Origin: an uncultured Lachnospiraceae bacterium
GTDB taxonomy: Bacteria > Bacillota > Clostridia > Lachnospirales > Lachnospiraceae
NCBI GenBank assembly: GCA_910577735.1
Contig: CAJTOO010000015.1
Coordinates: forward strand, 397 to 64,396
Reading direction: 5' to 3'
Length of the DNA stretch: 64,000 bases
Of the stretch, positions 7,701 to 17,390 are shown in pieces. Position 1 is the stretch's first letter; each line of letters opens with the position of its first letter. Both the position numbers and the translations under genes were made by a program. Below the pieces are notes generated by a model. It did not search any database and was not told the origin of the DNA. It saw only the letters and a list, made by a program, of their open reading frames with translations.

Positions 7701-8540
7701 CTATTTGTTTTTAGGATACAGCCAAAACACCCAGATCAGATACGGGAAGATCATGAGAGCTACTAAAGCTGCCCAGCCAATGCTTTGTCTGCTGATGGCC
7801 ATCATGATAAAGACAAGGAATAACAGGATATAAGGCCCATTGATTAGTTTATAAAGGACTTTTCTTTTTTTCGGAATGTCTTCCATATCTTCTTCTTCGG
7901 GATGGGTCATGGTACAGTGTATTGTTGCTCCCAGACGGCTAAAGGCACGTTGGGCTGTGTATTCCACGCCGTCCAATTCAAAAGTTGGATACATGCCGCC
8001 TTTGATGATTGTTAATTTCTGATTATTTTCATCGGCATACTGGGATAGTGCCTCTGAGAACTCAGCAGCATTCATGACCATGGTATCCGGCATAAAGGAA
8101 AAACTTCGTTTGCGCTGGGCGGCAGAATATCTTTTATAATCTTCAATAATTGACATAAATTTACCTCCATTCTGTTCCATTTGCTCCATTTTCTCAAATG
8201 TTCTATCCAGATTCAGTGATTCTGTATCAGTTTGGAGCAAGTCTTTACAAACATCAATACATGCTTTCAGTTTTTGCTGTCTTGCCTGTAATTCTTTGAG
8301 ATGTTGTTCTAATATTGTATGAAGCGGCACTTCCGTTGACAGAATCTTATGAATATCTTCCAGCGAAACATCCAGTCTTCGTAAAAGCTTAATCTTTTTG
8401 AGTGTGATAAGATCTTCCTGAGAATATTCCCGATAATTATTTTCTGAATTTCTCATTGGGTGGAGCAGCCCTTTCTTTTCATAGAAACGAATGTTTTGTC
8501 TGGTAATTCCTGTCAGGCGTTCCAGTTCATTGATGTTCAA
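7701..8540 (-). CDS. MerR-family regulator with predicted membrane segments
   Basis: A 279-residue protein. Residues 1-70 are a MerR-type winged helix (NINELERLTGITRQNIRFYE, then the wing and LRRLDVSLEDI), followed by a coiled-coil dimerisation helix (about 75-130). The rest is not a ligand domain of the usual MerR types. It ends in two hydrophobic stretches near 228-247 and 252-272, separated by a very short turn, so the protein is likely membrane-anchored with its DNA-binding head in the cytoplasm. The RBS AGGAGGAAG lies upstream. The signal it senses is unknown. Confidence 0.78.
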   Translation of the reverse strand: MNINELERLTGITRQNIRFYEKKGLLHPMRNSENNYREYSQEDLITLKKIKLLRRLDVSLEDIHKILSTEVPLHTILEQHLKELQARQQKLKACIDVCKDLLQTDTESLNLDRTFEKMEQMEQNGGKFMSIIEDYKRYSAAQRKRSFSFMPDTMVMNAAEFSEALSQYADENNQKLTIIKGGMYPTFELDGVEYTAQRAFSRLGATIHCTMTHPEEEDMEDIPKKRKVLYKLINGPYILLFLVFIMMAISRQSIGWAALVALMIFPYLIWVFWLYPKNK

Positions 8541-8735
8541 GGGAAATCTTCCTCCTTTCGGTTCTTGTTAGATTCAGTATAAAGTATATAGTAGGTATAA
8601 GGTCAAGAAATTATGAAGTTTTATTTATAAAAGAACTTAAAAGCTACTTCGTTGCAAAGTACTGGGTATATATGCTATGATAGTGAAAATACAAATTTTT
8701 ATGAAATCTTTCATTAGTACTATAGGAAACCAGAT

Positions 8736-9722
8736 ATGAATTATATTGTTTTGGATTTAGAATGGAACCAAAGCAGCAGTGGTGAGGAGGAAGTGGTAAA
8801 GGTACTTCCCTTTGAGATCATTGAAATAGGTGCCATTAAATTAAATAGTAATAAAAAAATGATTGATGAGTTTTCAGAACTTATCAAACCACAGGTATAT
8901 CATGAGATGCACCATATTACCAGAAAGCTGATTCACCTGCAGATGGAACAGCTTGAACAAGGGCATGTGTTTACAGAAGTGAGCGAAGAATTCTGGAATT
9001 GGTGCGGAGAGGATTATATTTTCTGTACCTGGGGATCACTGGATCTGGTTGAATTACAGAGAAATCTCAGATATTATGGATTAAATCCGATGGCGGAGGG
9101 GCCGTTCCGGTTTTTGGATGTCCAGAAGTTATTCAGTATTGCTTATGAAGATAAAAAGTCCAGAAGAACATTGGAACATGCCATAGATTTTCTTCACATT
9201 GAGAAAGACATTCCTTTTCACAGGGCATTCAGTGACGCATATTATACGGCCAAGATTCTGGCTGAAATTCCCTGCGACGTAATGAAGAACTATTCTTTCG
9301 ATGTATTTCATCTTCCAAAAGATAAAGATGCAGAGATTCAGGTTATCTTCGATGACTATGCAAAATACATCTCCCGGGGATTTGCAGATAAGATTGCGGC
9401 AGTGGCAGATCGAAAAGTGATGAGCACCAGATGCTATCTGTGCCACAAGAACCTTCGCAAGAAAATCCGCTGGTTTACACCTAACGGAAAGCATTATTAC
9501 AGTGTATCCTATTGTGATAAGCATGGTTATATGAAGGCAAAAGTGCGGCTGCGTAAGTCGGAGGATGATCGGGTTTATGTGGTTAAGACGGAAAAATTTA
9601 TTTCGGAAGAGGAAGTGGCTTTCCTGCGAATGAAGCAGGAGAAATCTAAAACCCAGCAGAAAGAAAAAAAGGCCATACAGAAAGAATATAAAAAACAAGA
9701 GGGTATCCGTCAGTCAAAATGA
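8736..9722 (+). CDS. DEDDh 3'-5' exonuclease (KapD/ERI-1-like)
   Basis: A 328-residue protein. The DnaQ-like fold shows D7 and E9 (LDLEWN), a third acid near D103 (SLDLVEL), and H162 with D167 (FHRAFSDAYYTAKI), a complete DEDDh set. Relatives trim RNA or DNA 3' ends (ERI-1, KapD, RNase T-like). A C-terminal part with CYLCHKN and a later SYCDKHGY (about 233-260) looks like a small zinc-binding module, and the tail is very Lys-rich, suited to nucleic acid binding. The start ATG follows AGGAAA. Confidence 0.8.
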   Translation: MNYIVLDLEWNQSSSGEEEVVKVLPFEIIEIGAIKLNSNKKMIDEFSELIKPQVYHEMHHITRKLIHLQMEQLEQGHVFTEVSEEFWNWCGEDYIFCTWGSLDLVELQRNLRYYGLNPMAEGPFRFLDVQKLFSIAYEDKKSRRTLEHAIDFLHIEKDIPFHRAFSDAYYTAKILAEIPCDVMKNYSFDVFHLPKDKDAEIQVIFDDYAKYISRGFADKIAAVADRKVMSTRCYLCHKNLRKKIRWFTPNGKHYYSVSYCDKHGYMKAKVRLRKSEDDRVYVVKTEKFISEEEVAFLRMKQEKSKTQQKEKKAIQKEYKKQEGIRQSK

Positions 9723-9747
9723 CATTGGCATGACGGATACCTCTTTC
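9698..9747. terminator. bidirectional terminator
   Basis: The arms GAGGGTATCCGTCA (9699-9712) and TGACGGATACCTC (9731-9743) form a long stem that starts inside the exonuclease gene's 3' end. It separates the exonuclease gene from the convergent carboxypeptidase gene. Confidence 0.7.
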
Positions 9748-9785
9748 ATTCGTGTCAGGATATAAAGCAGAGAAAAGACAAGATA

Positions 9786-11291
9786 CTAAAAATCAAAATC
9801 ATCAAAATCTGAATGTACATAAGATCTGCGGCGCTGTTTGCGTTTGACACGATTGTTCCTGCGCTTTGCTGTTTTCCTGTTCGCTATTAATGCGCGGAGG
9901 ACAAACAGGAAAATGAGACTGGCAGCCAGCACTAAAATGGTGATTAATACCTTTTTCACATTGATAAAGATGGTATCTTTCTCCTGGGCAGGCTCTTTAT
10001 CTGATTCAGGTTCTACTCTTTCTACACTCACATCACTGGTGGTGATATTGGTGTCAAATTCGTAAGTAGCGCCAGATTCTGTCACCAGATTAAGATAGGC
10101 GCTTCCCACATACATGTCATGATAGGAATAACGAATCTGCGCCACCCGGTTTTCATCGGAAATACTATAATCTATTTCCGAGTCCAGATCTGAGAAAGAA
10201 ACCACATTGGGAACAATGACGTAACTATCGGTATCTATGGATAGAATAGGTTTGGAACTGCCGAAGATGTCGTCTCCTATCTGTAGAAATCCGGTAGCCT
10301 CGATATTGTAACGATCCTCATTTTCAGAAATATTCATTACCTGGAAATTGTGAAAACCATAATTAAAAAGCTCTTCCGTGTCGGTAAACTGTGCCGGGGA
10401 TTCTTCTTTAAAAACGATACAGACCAGGCGCATGCCGTTTTGTTCTGCACAGGTCACGAGAGTTTGGCGGGCATTATCTGTATATCCTGTTTTACCGCCC
10501 AAGATGCCATTATAAGGGATTTCTCCATTGATCAGTTTGTGCTTATTATTTAGATAAAAGTCATCAGGCTGTGTATTGGTTGGCTCAAAGTGGTATCTCG
10601 GCGTATTTCCAATCTTACACAGCATTTCATTCTGGAAAAAGAGACTGGATATCAGTGCCAGGTCGTAGGTACTGGTATAGTGTTCAGTGTCATGAAGGCC
10701 GTTTGCATTGACAAAATGTGTATCTTTGCAGCCAATTTCCTCTGCCCGCTCATTCATCAAGGTGACAAAATCATCAATGGAACCGGAGATGTATTCGGCT
10801 ACAGCATTGGATACTTCATTGGCAGAACCCACCAGGATTCCATAGAGACATTCTTCCAGAGTGATAGCCTCTCCCGTATCCATACCCATATTGGAACCAT
10901 CGGCGGGTACGGTAAAGACCGCATCATGACTGAATTCTACCATATCATCGAGATTGCCCCGTTCCATGGCCAGCAGACAGGTCATGATTTTAGTAGTGCT
11001 GGCAGGATAAAGACGTTCGTGGATATTTTTAGAATATAAGATCACCCCTGTATTGGCATCCATCAGGATTGCAGACTGAGCACCAATCTGTGGACCCACG
11101 GGCCAGTTCTCTATATCGTTTGATTGGATAGGCAGAGATTTGCGGGCCTCCGCCTCTGCTTCCAGTTCTTCTAAAGTGGCATATGCAGTAAGTGTATCTG
11201 CATGAAAACCGCATATAAAGAGTGCGATTGTAAGCAGCAGAAACACGCATCTGCCGGCTTTTTGCTTTTTAAATCTATATAATGAAAACAT
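9786..11291 (-). CDS. D-alanyl-D-alanine carboxypeptidase (DacF/PBP5 type)
   Basis: A 501-residue low-molecular-weight penicillin-binding protein that trims the terminal D-Ala of peptidoglycan stem peptides outside the membrane. The N-terminal signal segment (about 15-37) is followed by the three active-site motifs: S98-T-T-K101, S157-A-N159 and K267-T-G269. A PBP5-like C-terminal beta domain follows, then a transmembrane helix near 447-468 and a very basic tail that ends SDFDDFDF. The C-terminal helix is a real transmembrane anchor, unlike the amphipathic anchor of E. coli PBP5. Confidence 0.88.
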   Translation of the reverse strand: MFSLYRFKKQKAGRCVFLLLTIALFICGFHADTLTAYATLEELEAEAEARKSLPIQSNDIENWPVGPQIGAQSAILMDANTGVILYSKNIHERLYPASTTKIMTCLLAMERGNLDDMVEFSHDAVFTVPADGSNMGMDTGEAITLEECLYGILVGSANEVSNAVAEYISGSIDDFVTLMNERAEEIGCKDTHFVNANGLHDTEHYTSTYDLALISSLFFQNEMLCKIGNTPRYHFEPTNTQPDDFYLNNKHKLINGEIPYNGILGGKTGYTDNARQTLVTCAEQNGMRLVCIVFKEESPAQFTDTEELFNYGFHNFQVMNISENEDRYNIEATGFLQIGDDIFGSSKPILSIDTDSYVIVPNVVSFSDLDSEIDYSISDENRVAQIRYSYHDMYVGSAYLNLVTESGATYEFDTNITTSDVSVERVEPESDKEPAQEKDTIFINVKKVLITILVLAASLIFLFVLRALIANRKTAKRRNNRVKRKQRRRSYVHSDFDDFDF

Positions 11292-11427
11292 AATGTGAAA
11301 CCTCTCTTTGATGCTAACAAGTATATGTCAAAATGAAATGTTTATGAATTAATATATACCGATGAAAGTTGTAAAATTTGTGCCACAAATATTACTATAC
11401 ACTATTTTTTATAAAAACTGTAGAGTG

Positions 11428-11456
11428 TTCACAAAAAAAACAAAATGGTGTAGAAT
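11428..11456 (+). promoter_or_regulatory. probable sigma-A promoter for trmB
   Basis: TTCACA (11428-11433) and TAGAAT (11451-11456) are 17 bp apart. They lie about 75 bp before the trmB start. Confidence 0.5.
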
Positions 11457-11529
11457 AATGGATAGAAGTGGTATGGTTGTCCTTCCTTCGGGTGGAATAT
11501 AAGAAAATATTAAAGACAGGATTTCCTAT

Positions 11530-12168
11530 ATGAGGCTTAGAAATATAACAGGATCAAGAGAAGTAATTGCGAATTGTGACTTTGTAGTACATGAACCGCA
11601 GCAGCATAAGGGTCATTGGCATGAAGTGTTTGGTAATGATAATCCGATTCGGATAGAAGTAGGTATGGGCAAGGGCAGATTCATTATGGATCTGGCCAGA
11701 GCGAATCCGGATATCAATTATATAGGAATCGAGAAGTATTCCAGCGTATTGTTGCGGGGAATACAGAAGATGGAAGCTGATCCCCTGATGAATCTTTATT
11801 TTATCCGTATGGAAGCGGAGGAGATCACAGAAGTATTTGGGCCAAAAGAGGTGGACAGGATTTATTTGAATTTTTCTGATCCGTGGCCAAAAGACCGGCA
11901 TGCAAAGAGAAGATTGCCTTCCCGTGAATTTTTACAGCGCTATGATGAGATACTAATACAGAGTGGTGTGATTGAATTTAAGACGGACAACCTGGAGCTT
12001 TTCAGGTTTGCATTGGGAGAACTTGAACCGGCAGGATGGCATCTGGATCAGATGACAGAGGACTTGCATCATGATGCGCAGATGATGCAGGGAAATGTGA
12101 TGACGGAATATGAGGAGAAATTTTCCTCAATGGGAAATCCTATTTGTAAATATATTATCTCACGGTAG
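11530..12168 (+). CDS. trmB: tRNA (guanine-N7)-methyltransferase
   Basis: A 212-residue protein with the TrmB signatures: IRIEVGMGKGRFIMDLA (SAM-binding glycine loop), NYIGIEKYSSVL, and NFSDPWPKDRHAKRRL, the diagnostic catalytic/tRNA-binding stretch, followed by EFKTDN. It methylates G46 in the variable loop of tRNAs. The length is normal for the family. The thioredoxin gene follows 33 bp later on the same strand. Confidence 0.95.
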   Translation: MRLRNITGSREVIANCDFVVHEPQQHKGHWHEVFGNDNPIRIEVGMGKGRFIMDLARANPDINYIGIEKYSSVLLRGIQKMEADPLMNLYFIRMEAEEITEVFGPKEVDRIYLNFSDPWPKDRHAKRRLPSREFLQRYDEILIQSGVIEFKTDNLELFRFALGELEPAGWHLDQMTEDLHHDAQMMQGNVMTEYEEKFSSMGNPICKYIISR

Positions 12169-12201
12169 TTTGAAAATGAATGATAGAAAAGGAGAAAGAG
12201 T

Positions 12202-12519
12202 ATGGAGTACAAGTTTACAGCAGCGAATTTTGAAAGTGAAGTATTGGATTCAGAAGTTCCGGTTCTGGTGGATTTCTATGCAGACTGGTGCGGGCCCTGT
12301 AAGATGATGGCGCCGATTGTGGAGGAACTGGCAAAGAAATATGACGGCCGGATGAAGATTGGCAAGTGCAATATAGATGAGGAAGACGGACTTGCCAGAT
12401 TGTATCGCGTGATGTCTATACCCACCATGAAGTTTTTTGTGAAGGGTAAAGAGGAGGGCACGATTGTAGGCGCTGTTGCGCAGGAAGAGTTGGAAGCGCA
12501 GATTGCAAAAATTTTATAA
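12202..12519 (+). CDS. trxA: thioredoxin
   Basis: A 105-residue thioredoxin with the active site W-C30-G-P-C33, the buried acidic residue in VDFYADW and the cis-proline in 'SIPTMKFF'. It reduces protein disulfides in the cytoplasm. The AAAGGAGAAAGAGT RBS precedes the ATG. It is co-directional with trmB and closed by a strong terminator. Confidence 0.93.
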   Translation: MEYKFTAANFESEVLDSEVPVLVDFYADWCGPCKMMAPIVEELAKKYDGRMKIGKCNIDEEDGLARLYRVMSIPTMKFFVKGKEEGTIVGAVAQEELEAQIAKIL

Positions 12520-12534
12520 GGTTTTATGATGATG

Positions 12535-12603
12535 AAAATCCCGGACTGCGTTTTATTATAGTAACATTTACTATAAGTAAAATGGACAGTCCGGGATATT
12601 TTT
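12535..12603. terminator. long-stem bidirectional terminator
   Basis: The arms ATCCCGGACTG (12538-12548) and CAGTCCGGGAT (12587-12597) enclose a loop that itself contains a TTATAGTAA/TTTACTATAA inverted repeat; a T run follows on the plus strand. Confidence 0.75.
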
Positions 12604-12663
12604 CAATTTCATTTTATACAATGAATCTATTTGCGGAAACTTTCTGAATTATTTTCATTATTT

Positions 12664-13854
12664 TTATGCGGTTTTATTTGCCAGTCTGTCATCTCTGGAA
12701 TATAAAAATTTCAAAATAATGGGTGTCATGAAAGAAGACACCAGTATCAACAGAATCACTGCCGTAAAATAATCTGCGGTCAAAAGTCCCGCTGCCATTC
12801 CCTTTTGTGCAACGATCAGGGCAACTTCGCCGCGTGTCATCATGCCCACACCGATTTTCAAAGAATCAGAAAAATTATACCGGCAGAGCCTGCTCATCAG
12901 GCCGCAGCCAAGAACCTTGGCTAAGAGCGCTACGATCACAAAGCAGATGCAGAAGGCAATCATGGTGCTGTTCATGGCACTGAAAGTCGTTTTCAGACCG
13001 ATACCGGCAAAGAAAATCGGGCCGAAAATCATATAGGAACTCACATCTACCTTTTGTTCTATGTAAGAGTTATCACTTAAGTTACACAGCACAATACCAG
13101 CCACATAAGCACCGGTTATATCAGCAATCCCAAAGACTTTCTCTGCCAGATAAGATAAGAGAAAGCAGAAAGCCAATGAAGCAATGGGAATACGTCTGGT
13201 ATGAGGATAACGGTTATCCAGAACAAGGAAAATTTTAAATACAATAAATCCGCCAACGATAGCCATGATAAAGAAGGCTATTGTCTTTAAGATGACCATA
13301 CCCGGGTTGGAGTCAGGACTCTTAAAGCCAATCACAAAGGTAAGTACAATGATACCGATCACATCATCAATGATAGCAGCGCTGACAATGGCGGTACCGA
13401 CTTTGCTCTTTAGTTTACCGAGCTCCTGCAGGGCAGCTACAGTGATACTTACGCTGGTGGCTGTCATAATAGTTCCCATGAAGACAGCTTTGTAGAAATT
13501 TTCACTTCCCCAGGGAGAGGTTCCATAAAATCCCATATATAAGGCAGCTCCCATAACAAGTGGAACAAAAACACCGGAACAGGCGATCAGGAATGCAATG
13601 GGGCCGGTCTTGACCAGTTCCTTTAAGTCTGTCTCAAGGCCTACTTCAAACATTAAGATGATTACACCGATTTCAGCCATCTGTGTTATAAAATCTGTCT
13701 GGGTAACCCAGCCGAGAACGCAGGGACCAACAATAAGCCCGGCCAGAATCTGACCAACTACCTGTGGCGCTTTGCATTTTCTGGCCAGGATACCGAATAC
13801 TTTGGCAAAGAACAGGATAATCGCAAGATCAAGAAATACATTATATGTTTCCAT
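12664..13854 (-). CDS. cation:proton antiporter (CPA2/KefB-type membrane domain)
   Basis: A 396-residue integral membrane protein with about 12 hydrophobic segments. It has the CPA2 features: an early 'PQVVGQILAGLIVGP' helix, LMFEVGLETDLKEL, a TATSVSITVAALQELG helix and the AAIIDDVIGIIVL segment with the tandem Asp pair. A RGEVALIVAQKG motif lies near the end. It lacks the C-terminal RCK/TrkA nucleotide-binding domain of full KefB. It exchanges Na+ or K+ for protons across the membrane; which ion cannot be told. Confidence 0.88.
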   Translation of the reverse strand: METYNVFLDLAIILFFAKVFGILARKCKAPQVVGQILAGLIVGPCVLGWVTQTDFITQMAEIGVIILMFEVGLETDLKELVKTGPIAFLIACSGVFVPLVMGAALYMGFYGTSPWGSENFYKAVFMGTIMTATSVSITVAALQELGKLKSKVGTAIVSAAIIDDVIGIIVLTFVIGFKSPDSNPGMVILKTIAFFIMAIVGGFIVFKIFLVLDNRYPHTRRIPIASLAFCFLLSYLAEKVFGIADITGAYVAGIVLCNLSDNSYIEQKVDVSSYMIFGPIFFAGIGLKTTFSAMNSTMIAFCICFVIVALLAKVLGCGLMSRLCRYNFSDSLKIGVGMMTRGEVALIVAQKGMAAGLLTADYFTAVILLILVSSFMTPIILKFLYSRDDRLANKTA

Positions 13855-14017
13855 ACTGTCTCCTCCCTGTAAGAATGATTCTTATATATTTCTATCCTTA
13901 AATAGTTATAGCCTCAAAATAATATAATGTCAACGCAAAGAATGGAAATTATCATCTGTTTATGTTATTTTTAAGATATAATATTATGAATCTGTGAAGA
14001 TTAGGTGGGGATGAAAC

Positions 14018-15580
14018 ATGAAAGCAAAACAGAATCCAGTAATATATTCAGACTTTCCGGATCCGGATATCATCAGAGTGGGTGATACATATTACCTGGC
14101 AAGCACAACGATGCATTTCATGCCGGGCTGTGATATTCTTCGTTCTTATGATCTCATGAACTGGGAATTTGTGTGTCATATTTATAAGACACTGGAAGAT
14201 ACTCCCGGACATCGGTTAGAAGGCGGGAATCAGATATATGGACAGGGGATGTGGGCGCCTTCCTTAAGATATCACGAGGGTATATTTTACGTATGCTTTA
14301 CAGCCAATGACACACACAAGACCTATCTTTTCATGGCCAGTAACCCTGCCGGCCCATGGAAAATGGCAAATATAGAGGGATTTTATCATGACAATTCCCT
14401 GTTTTTTGATGATGATGAAAAGGTTTATATTGTGCATGGCAATACAGAATTATACCTGACACAGCTGCGTCCGGATTTAAAGGGGCCTCTTGAAGGGGGA
14501 CTGCACAGGATGATTGTTAAAGATCAGGGGAAACTTCACCTTGGTTATGAGGGTTCTCACTTATATAAGAAGGACGGCAGGTATTACTTGTTCACCTGCC
14601 ATATTCCTGCATACGGGACGGAAAGAAAAACCCAGGACTGCTTCCTTGCGGATTCCCTGGAAGGAGAATTCAGGGGAAGATGCATCATAGATGATGACAT
14701 GTGCTATCACAATCTGGGGGTGGCGCAGGGCGGTATGGTCGATACGCCCTGGGGAGACTGGTATTTATTTATGTTTCATGACAGAGGGGCGCTTGGCAGA
14801 TTGCCGATGATCATGCCGGTTCATTTTGACGCAGACGGGTATCCTGTTATTGGAGAAAGCGGAAAGGTCCCGGAAAGTGTCTCTATTGAGAGTACCAGGC
14901 CGGATTATGAGTATAGTCCTTTAAATGGCGATGACGATTTTATATATCAGCCGGATAAAAAGGGCCGGGTGTATTTAAAACCTTTCTGGCAGTTTAACCA
15001 TAATCCGATTGACGCTCTCTGGTCTGTGACAGAGAGGCCGGGCGCTTTACGGATTTATACAGGAGAGTTATGCGATAGCCCTGTTCTTGCTCATAATGTG
15101 CTGACGCAGAGATGTTCTGGACCGGAAAGTGCCGCCTGGGTGACCATAGACGGAAGTGAGATGAAGGACGGGGATTATGCAGGCATCAGTGCCTGGATTG
15201 GCTGTTATGGGGCGATTGCCTTGAAGAAAGAAAAGGGAAAGCATTATCTGGTGATGTATGGGAAACCGGCACAGGATGAAACACTGCATGCAGATAAAGA
15301 TTTTTTGGAACCGCCCGTAGAGTATGAAAGAATTGCAATCGATAGTTCCTGCGTGACCCTGAAAGTACATGTGGATTTTGAGAACAAAAAAGACGAAGCA
15401 GATTTTGCCTATGAGGAGCATGGGAACTGGAAAGCGCTTGGTATTTGTCAGAAATTATATTTTAAGCTGGATCACTTTACAGGATGCAGGTTTGGACTTT
15501 TTATGTACGCTGCAAAGCAGTCCGGCGGCCATGCAGATTTTATGAAATTCAGATATCAGATTGGGAGAGATCATGATTAA
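14018..15580 (+). CDS. GH43 family glycosidase (xylosidase/arabinofuranosidase)
   Basis: A 520-residue protein with no signal peptide. The five-bladed propeller shows the catalytic base Asp in FPDPDIIR (residue 15), the pKa-modulating Asp in FYHDNSLFFDDD and the acid Glu in GYEGSHLYKK. A C-terminal beta-sandwich (about 330-520, GH43_C2-like) shapes the active site. It should remove xylose or arabinose from short, imported xylo-oligosaccharides in the cytoplasm. The RBS AGGTGGGG precedes the ATG. Its last codons overlap the sensor kinase start, which places enzyme and regulator in one operon. Confidence 0.88.
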   Translation: MKAKQNPVIYSDFPDPDIIRVGDTYYLASTTMHFMPGCDILRSYDLMNWEFVCHIYKTLEDTPGHRLEGGNQIYGQGMWAPSLRYHEGIFYVCFTANDTHKTYLFMASNPAGPWKMANIEGFYHDNSLFFDDDEKVYIVHGNTELYLTQLRPDLKGPLEGGLHRMIVKDQGKLHLGYEGSHLYKKDGRYYLFTCHIPAYGTERKTQDCFLADSLEGEFRGRCIIDDDMCYHNLGVAQGGMVDTPWGDWYLFMFHDRGALGRLPMIMPVHFDADGYPVIGESGKVPESVSIESTRPDYEYSPLNGDDDFIYQPDKKGRVYLKPFWQFNHNPIDALWSVTERPGALRIYTGELCDSPVLAHNVLTQRCSGPESAAWVTIDGSEMKDGDYAGISAWIGCYGAIALKKEKGKHYLVMYGKPAQDETLHADKDFLEPPVEYERIAIDSSCVTLKVHVDFENKKDEADFAYEEHGNWKALGICQKLYFKLDHFTGCRFGLFMYAAKQSGGHADFMKFRYQIGRDHD

Positions 15581-17390
15581 ATTTTGGAAAAAGATAGAGA
15601 ATATCATGAATGATTTCAATATCAAGAAGAAATTGATCATTATCTATGTTTTCTGCGTGATCCTACCGTTGGTGCTGACAGACAGTATCATATTATTTAT
15701 TTTATATGACGGTGAAAAGAAGGAACAGATTTATGAATTTGAAAATATAACAAGTGCTGTTAAATACGGTCTGGAATATACTTTTGAAGAAGCTGTTAAT
15801 GAGATGAACGATATCTATGTGGATGGACAAATCAATGATTTTCTGAATGAAGATTATGCCAATGGATATGCGTTTTATGCGGCCAGTGTGGAATTATCCA
15901 AAAAGTCTTCTTTAAATCTGTTGGGCGGGTATGATATCTCCAATGTTGTCATATATGCTGACAATGATACCATCATCAACGGAGGACATTTTTATCGTTT
16001 GTCAGAGGCAGAGAATACAGAGTGGTATCAGGCATACATAGAATCCGGGAAAAATCTGACTTTTGTTTTATATTACATTGGGAATTCAGATATGTCTGCA
16101 CTTTCCATGCGGAGAATTTCCCTGGCCAGACATTTGGACTATTTTAAAAAGGAAGGCTGCGAAAAGATTCTCAGACTGGATCTGGATTACAATAAAGTGG
16201 CCAGAAAACTGATGTTAGCGAACTATGGATATGGTATTTATATCTGTCAGGGAGACCGCATTATATTTTCTAATGAGGGACATTCCGGCAGTCATGAGGA
16301 TTTTCATAAACTCACCGGGACAGAACCGGTAGCATATAAAAGTTCCTTTACCATGTATGGACAGGATGTTGACATATTGATCATGGAACCGGAAAATTCT
16401 GTGATCAGGCAATTAGAAAAGCATATGCCGCTGATTATTTTTCTGGTGGTGGCTAATTTATTTTTGCCGGTTATTATGGTTTCTGCTGTGAATCGATCCT
16501 TCACCCAGAGATTGTGGGAACTGGGAACCGCTTTTGACCAGGTGCAGGGAGGCAGCCTGCAGGGGATAGAGAATGTCAGGGGCAAAGATGAGATCGGAAT
16601 TCTGATGCAGAATTATAACCGTATGGTTAAGAGAATGAACAATCTCATTCAGCGTGTATATAAGGACAGATTAGAAAGACAAGAGATAGATCTTGCCAGA
16701 CAGAATGCAGAACTGTTGGCACTACACAGCCAGATTAATCCTCACTTTCTCTTTAACGTACTGGAGAGCATCCGTATGCGTTCGGTCATTCAGGGGGAGG
16801 ATGTGACTGCCCGAATGATAGAAAAGCTGGCTGTATTAGAGCGTCAGAATATTAACTGGGCTTCCGATAACGTAAGACTTGCGGAAGAAATGAGCTTTGT
16901 GGAGGCATATCTGGAACTGCAGAAATACCGGTTCGGAAACAGATTACATTATGAAATTGACCTGCCGCAGACGTGTGCGGATTATTATATTCCCAAATTG
17001 ACATTGACGACCTTTGCAGAGAATGCTTGTGTTCATGGTATGGAGAAAAAGACCTCTGCCTGTTGGATTTATGTGCGGGTTTATTTGAAGGAATCTTTGC
17101 TGTATATAGAAATTGAAGATACGGGAGGCGGTATGGAAGAAGAAGTGGTGGCGAAGATGAACGAGAGCATGCGCTGCTGTACCATAGAGGATATTAAGGA
17201 AAATACACATATTGGAATCCTCAATGCCTGCCTCCGTTTAAAGATGATTTCCAAGGGTAATGTGGAATTCTTTTTAGAGAGTGAAAAGGGCGTCGGCACT
17301 TTTATGACCATCAAGGTGGAAGCAGGTTATTTGCAGACAAAAGAACAGGAAGGACAGTATCATGTTGATGAAAGTGATGTTAGTGGATGA
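15573..17390 (+). CDS. YesM-type sensor histidine kinase
   Basis: From the ATG at 15573 (RBS GGGAGAGA) the protein has 605 residues. One membrane helix lies near 22-44, followed by an extracytoplasmic sensor region to about 280, a second helix (about 285-310) and a HAMP linker. A His_kinase domain carries the phospho-acceptor His in QINPHFLFN, and an HATPase domain has ENACVHG and IEDTGGGM. It autophosphorylates and passes phosphate to the YesN-like regulator encoded next. Its start overlaps the GH43 gene by 8 bp and its end overlaps the regulator gene by 29 bp, so all three are coupled. The ligand is probably a xylan-derived sugar or a binding-protein complex. Confidence 0.9.
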   Translation: MIKFWKKIENIMNDFNIKKKLIIIYVFCVILPLVLTDSIILFILYDGEKKEQIYEFENITSAVKYGLEYTFEEAVNEMNDIYVDGQINDFLNEDYANGYAFYAASVELSKKSSLNLLGGYDISNVVIYADNDTIINGGHFYRLSEAENTEWYQAYIESGKNLTFVLYYIGNSDMSALSMRRISLARHLDYFKKEGCEKILRLDLDYNKVARKLMLANYGYGIYICQGDRIIFSNEGHSGSHEDFHKLTGTEPVAYKSSFTMYGQDVDILIMEPENSVIRQLEKHMPLIIFLVVANLFLPVIMVSAVNRSFTQRLWELGTAFDQVQGGSLQGIENVRGKDEIGILMQNYNRMVKRMNNLIQRVYKDRLERQEIDLARQNAELLALHSQINPHFLFNVLESIRMRSVIQGEDVTARMIEKLAVLERQNINWASDNVRLAEEMSFVEAYLELQKYRFGNRLHYEIDLPQTCADYYIPKLTLTTFAENACVHGMEKKTSACWIYVRVYLKESLLYIEIEDTGGGMEEEVVAKMNESMRCCTIEDIKENTHIGILNACLRLKMISKGNVEFFLESEKGVGTFMTIKVEAGYLQTKEQEGQYHVDESDVSG

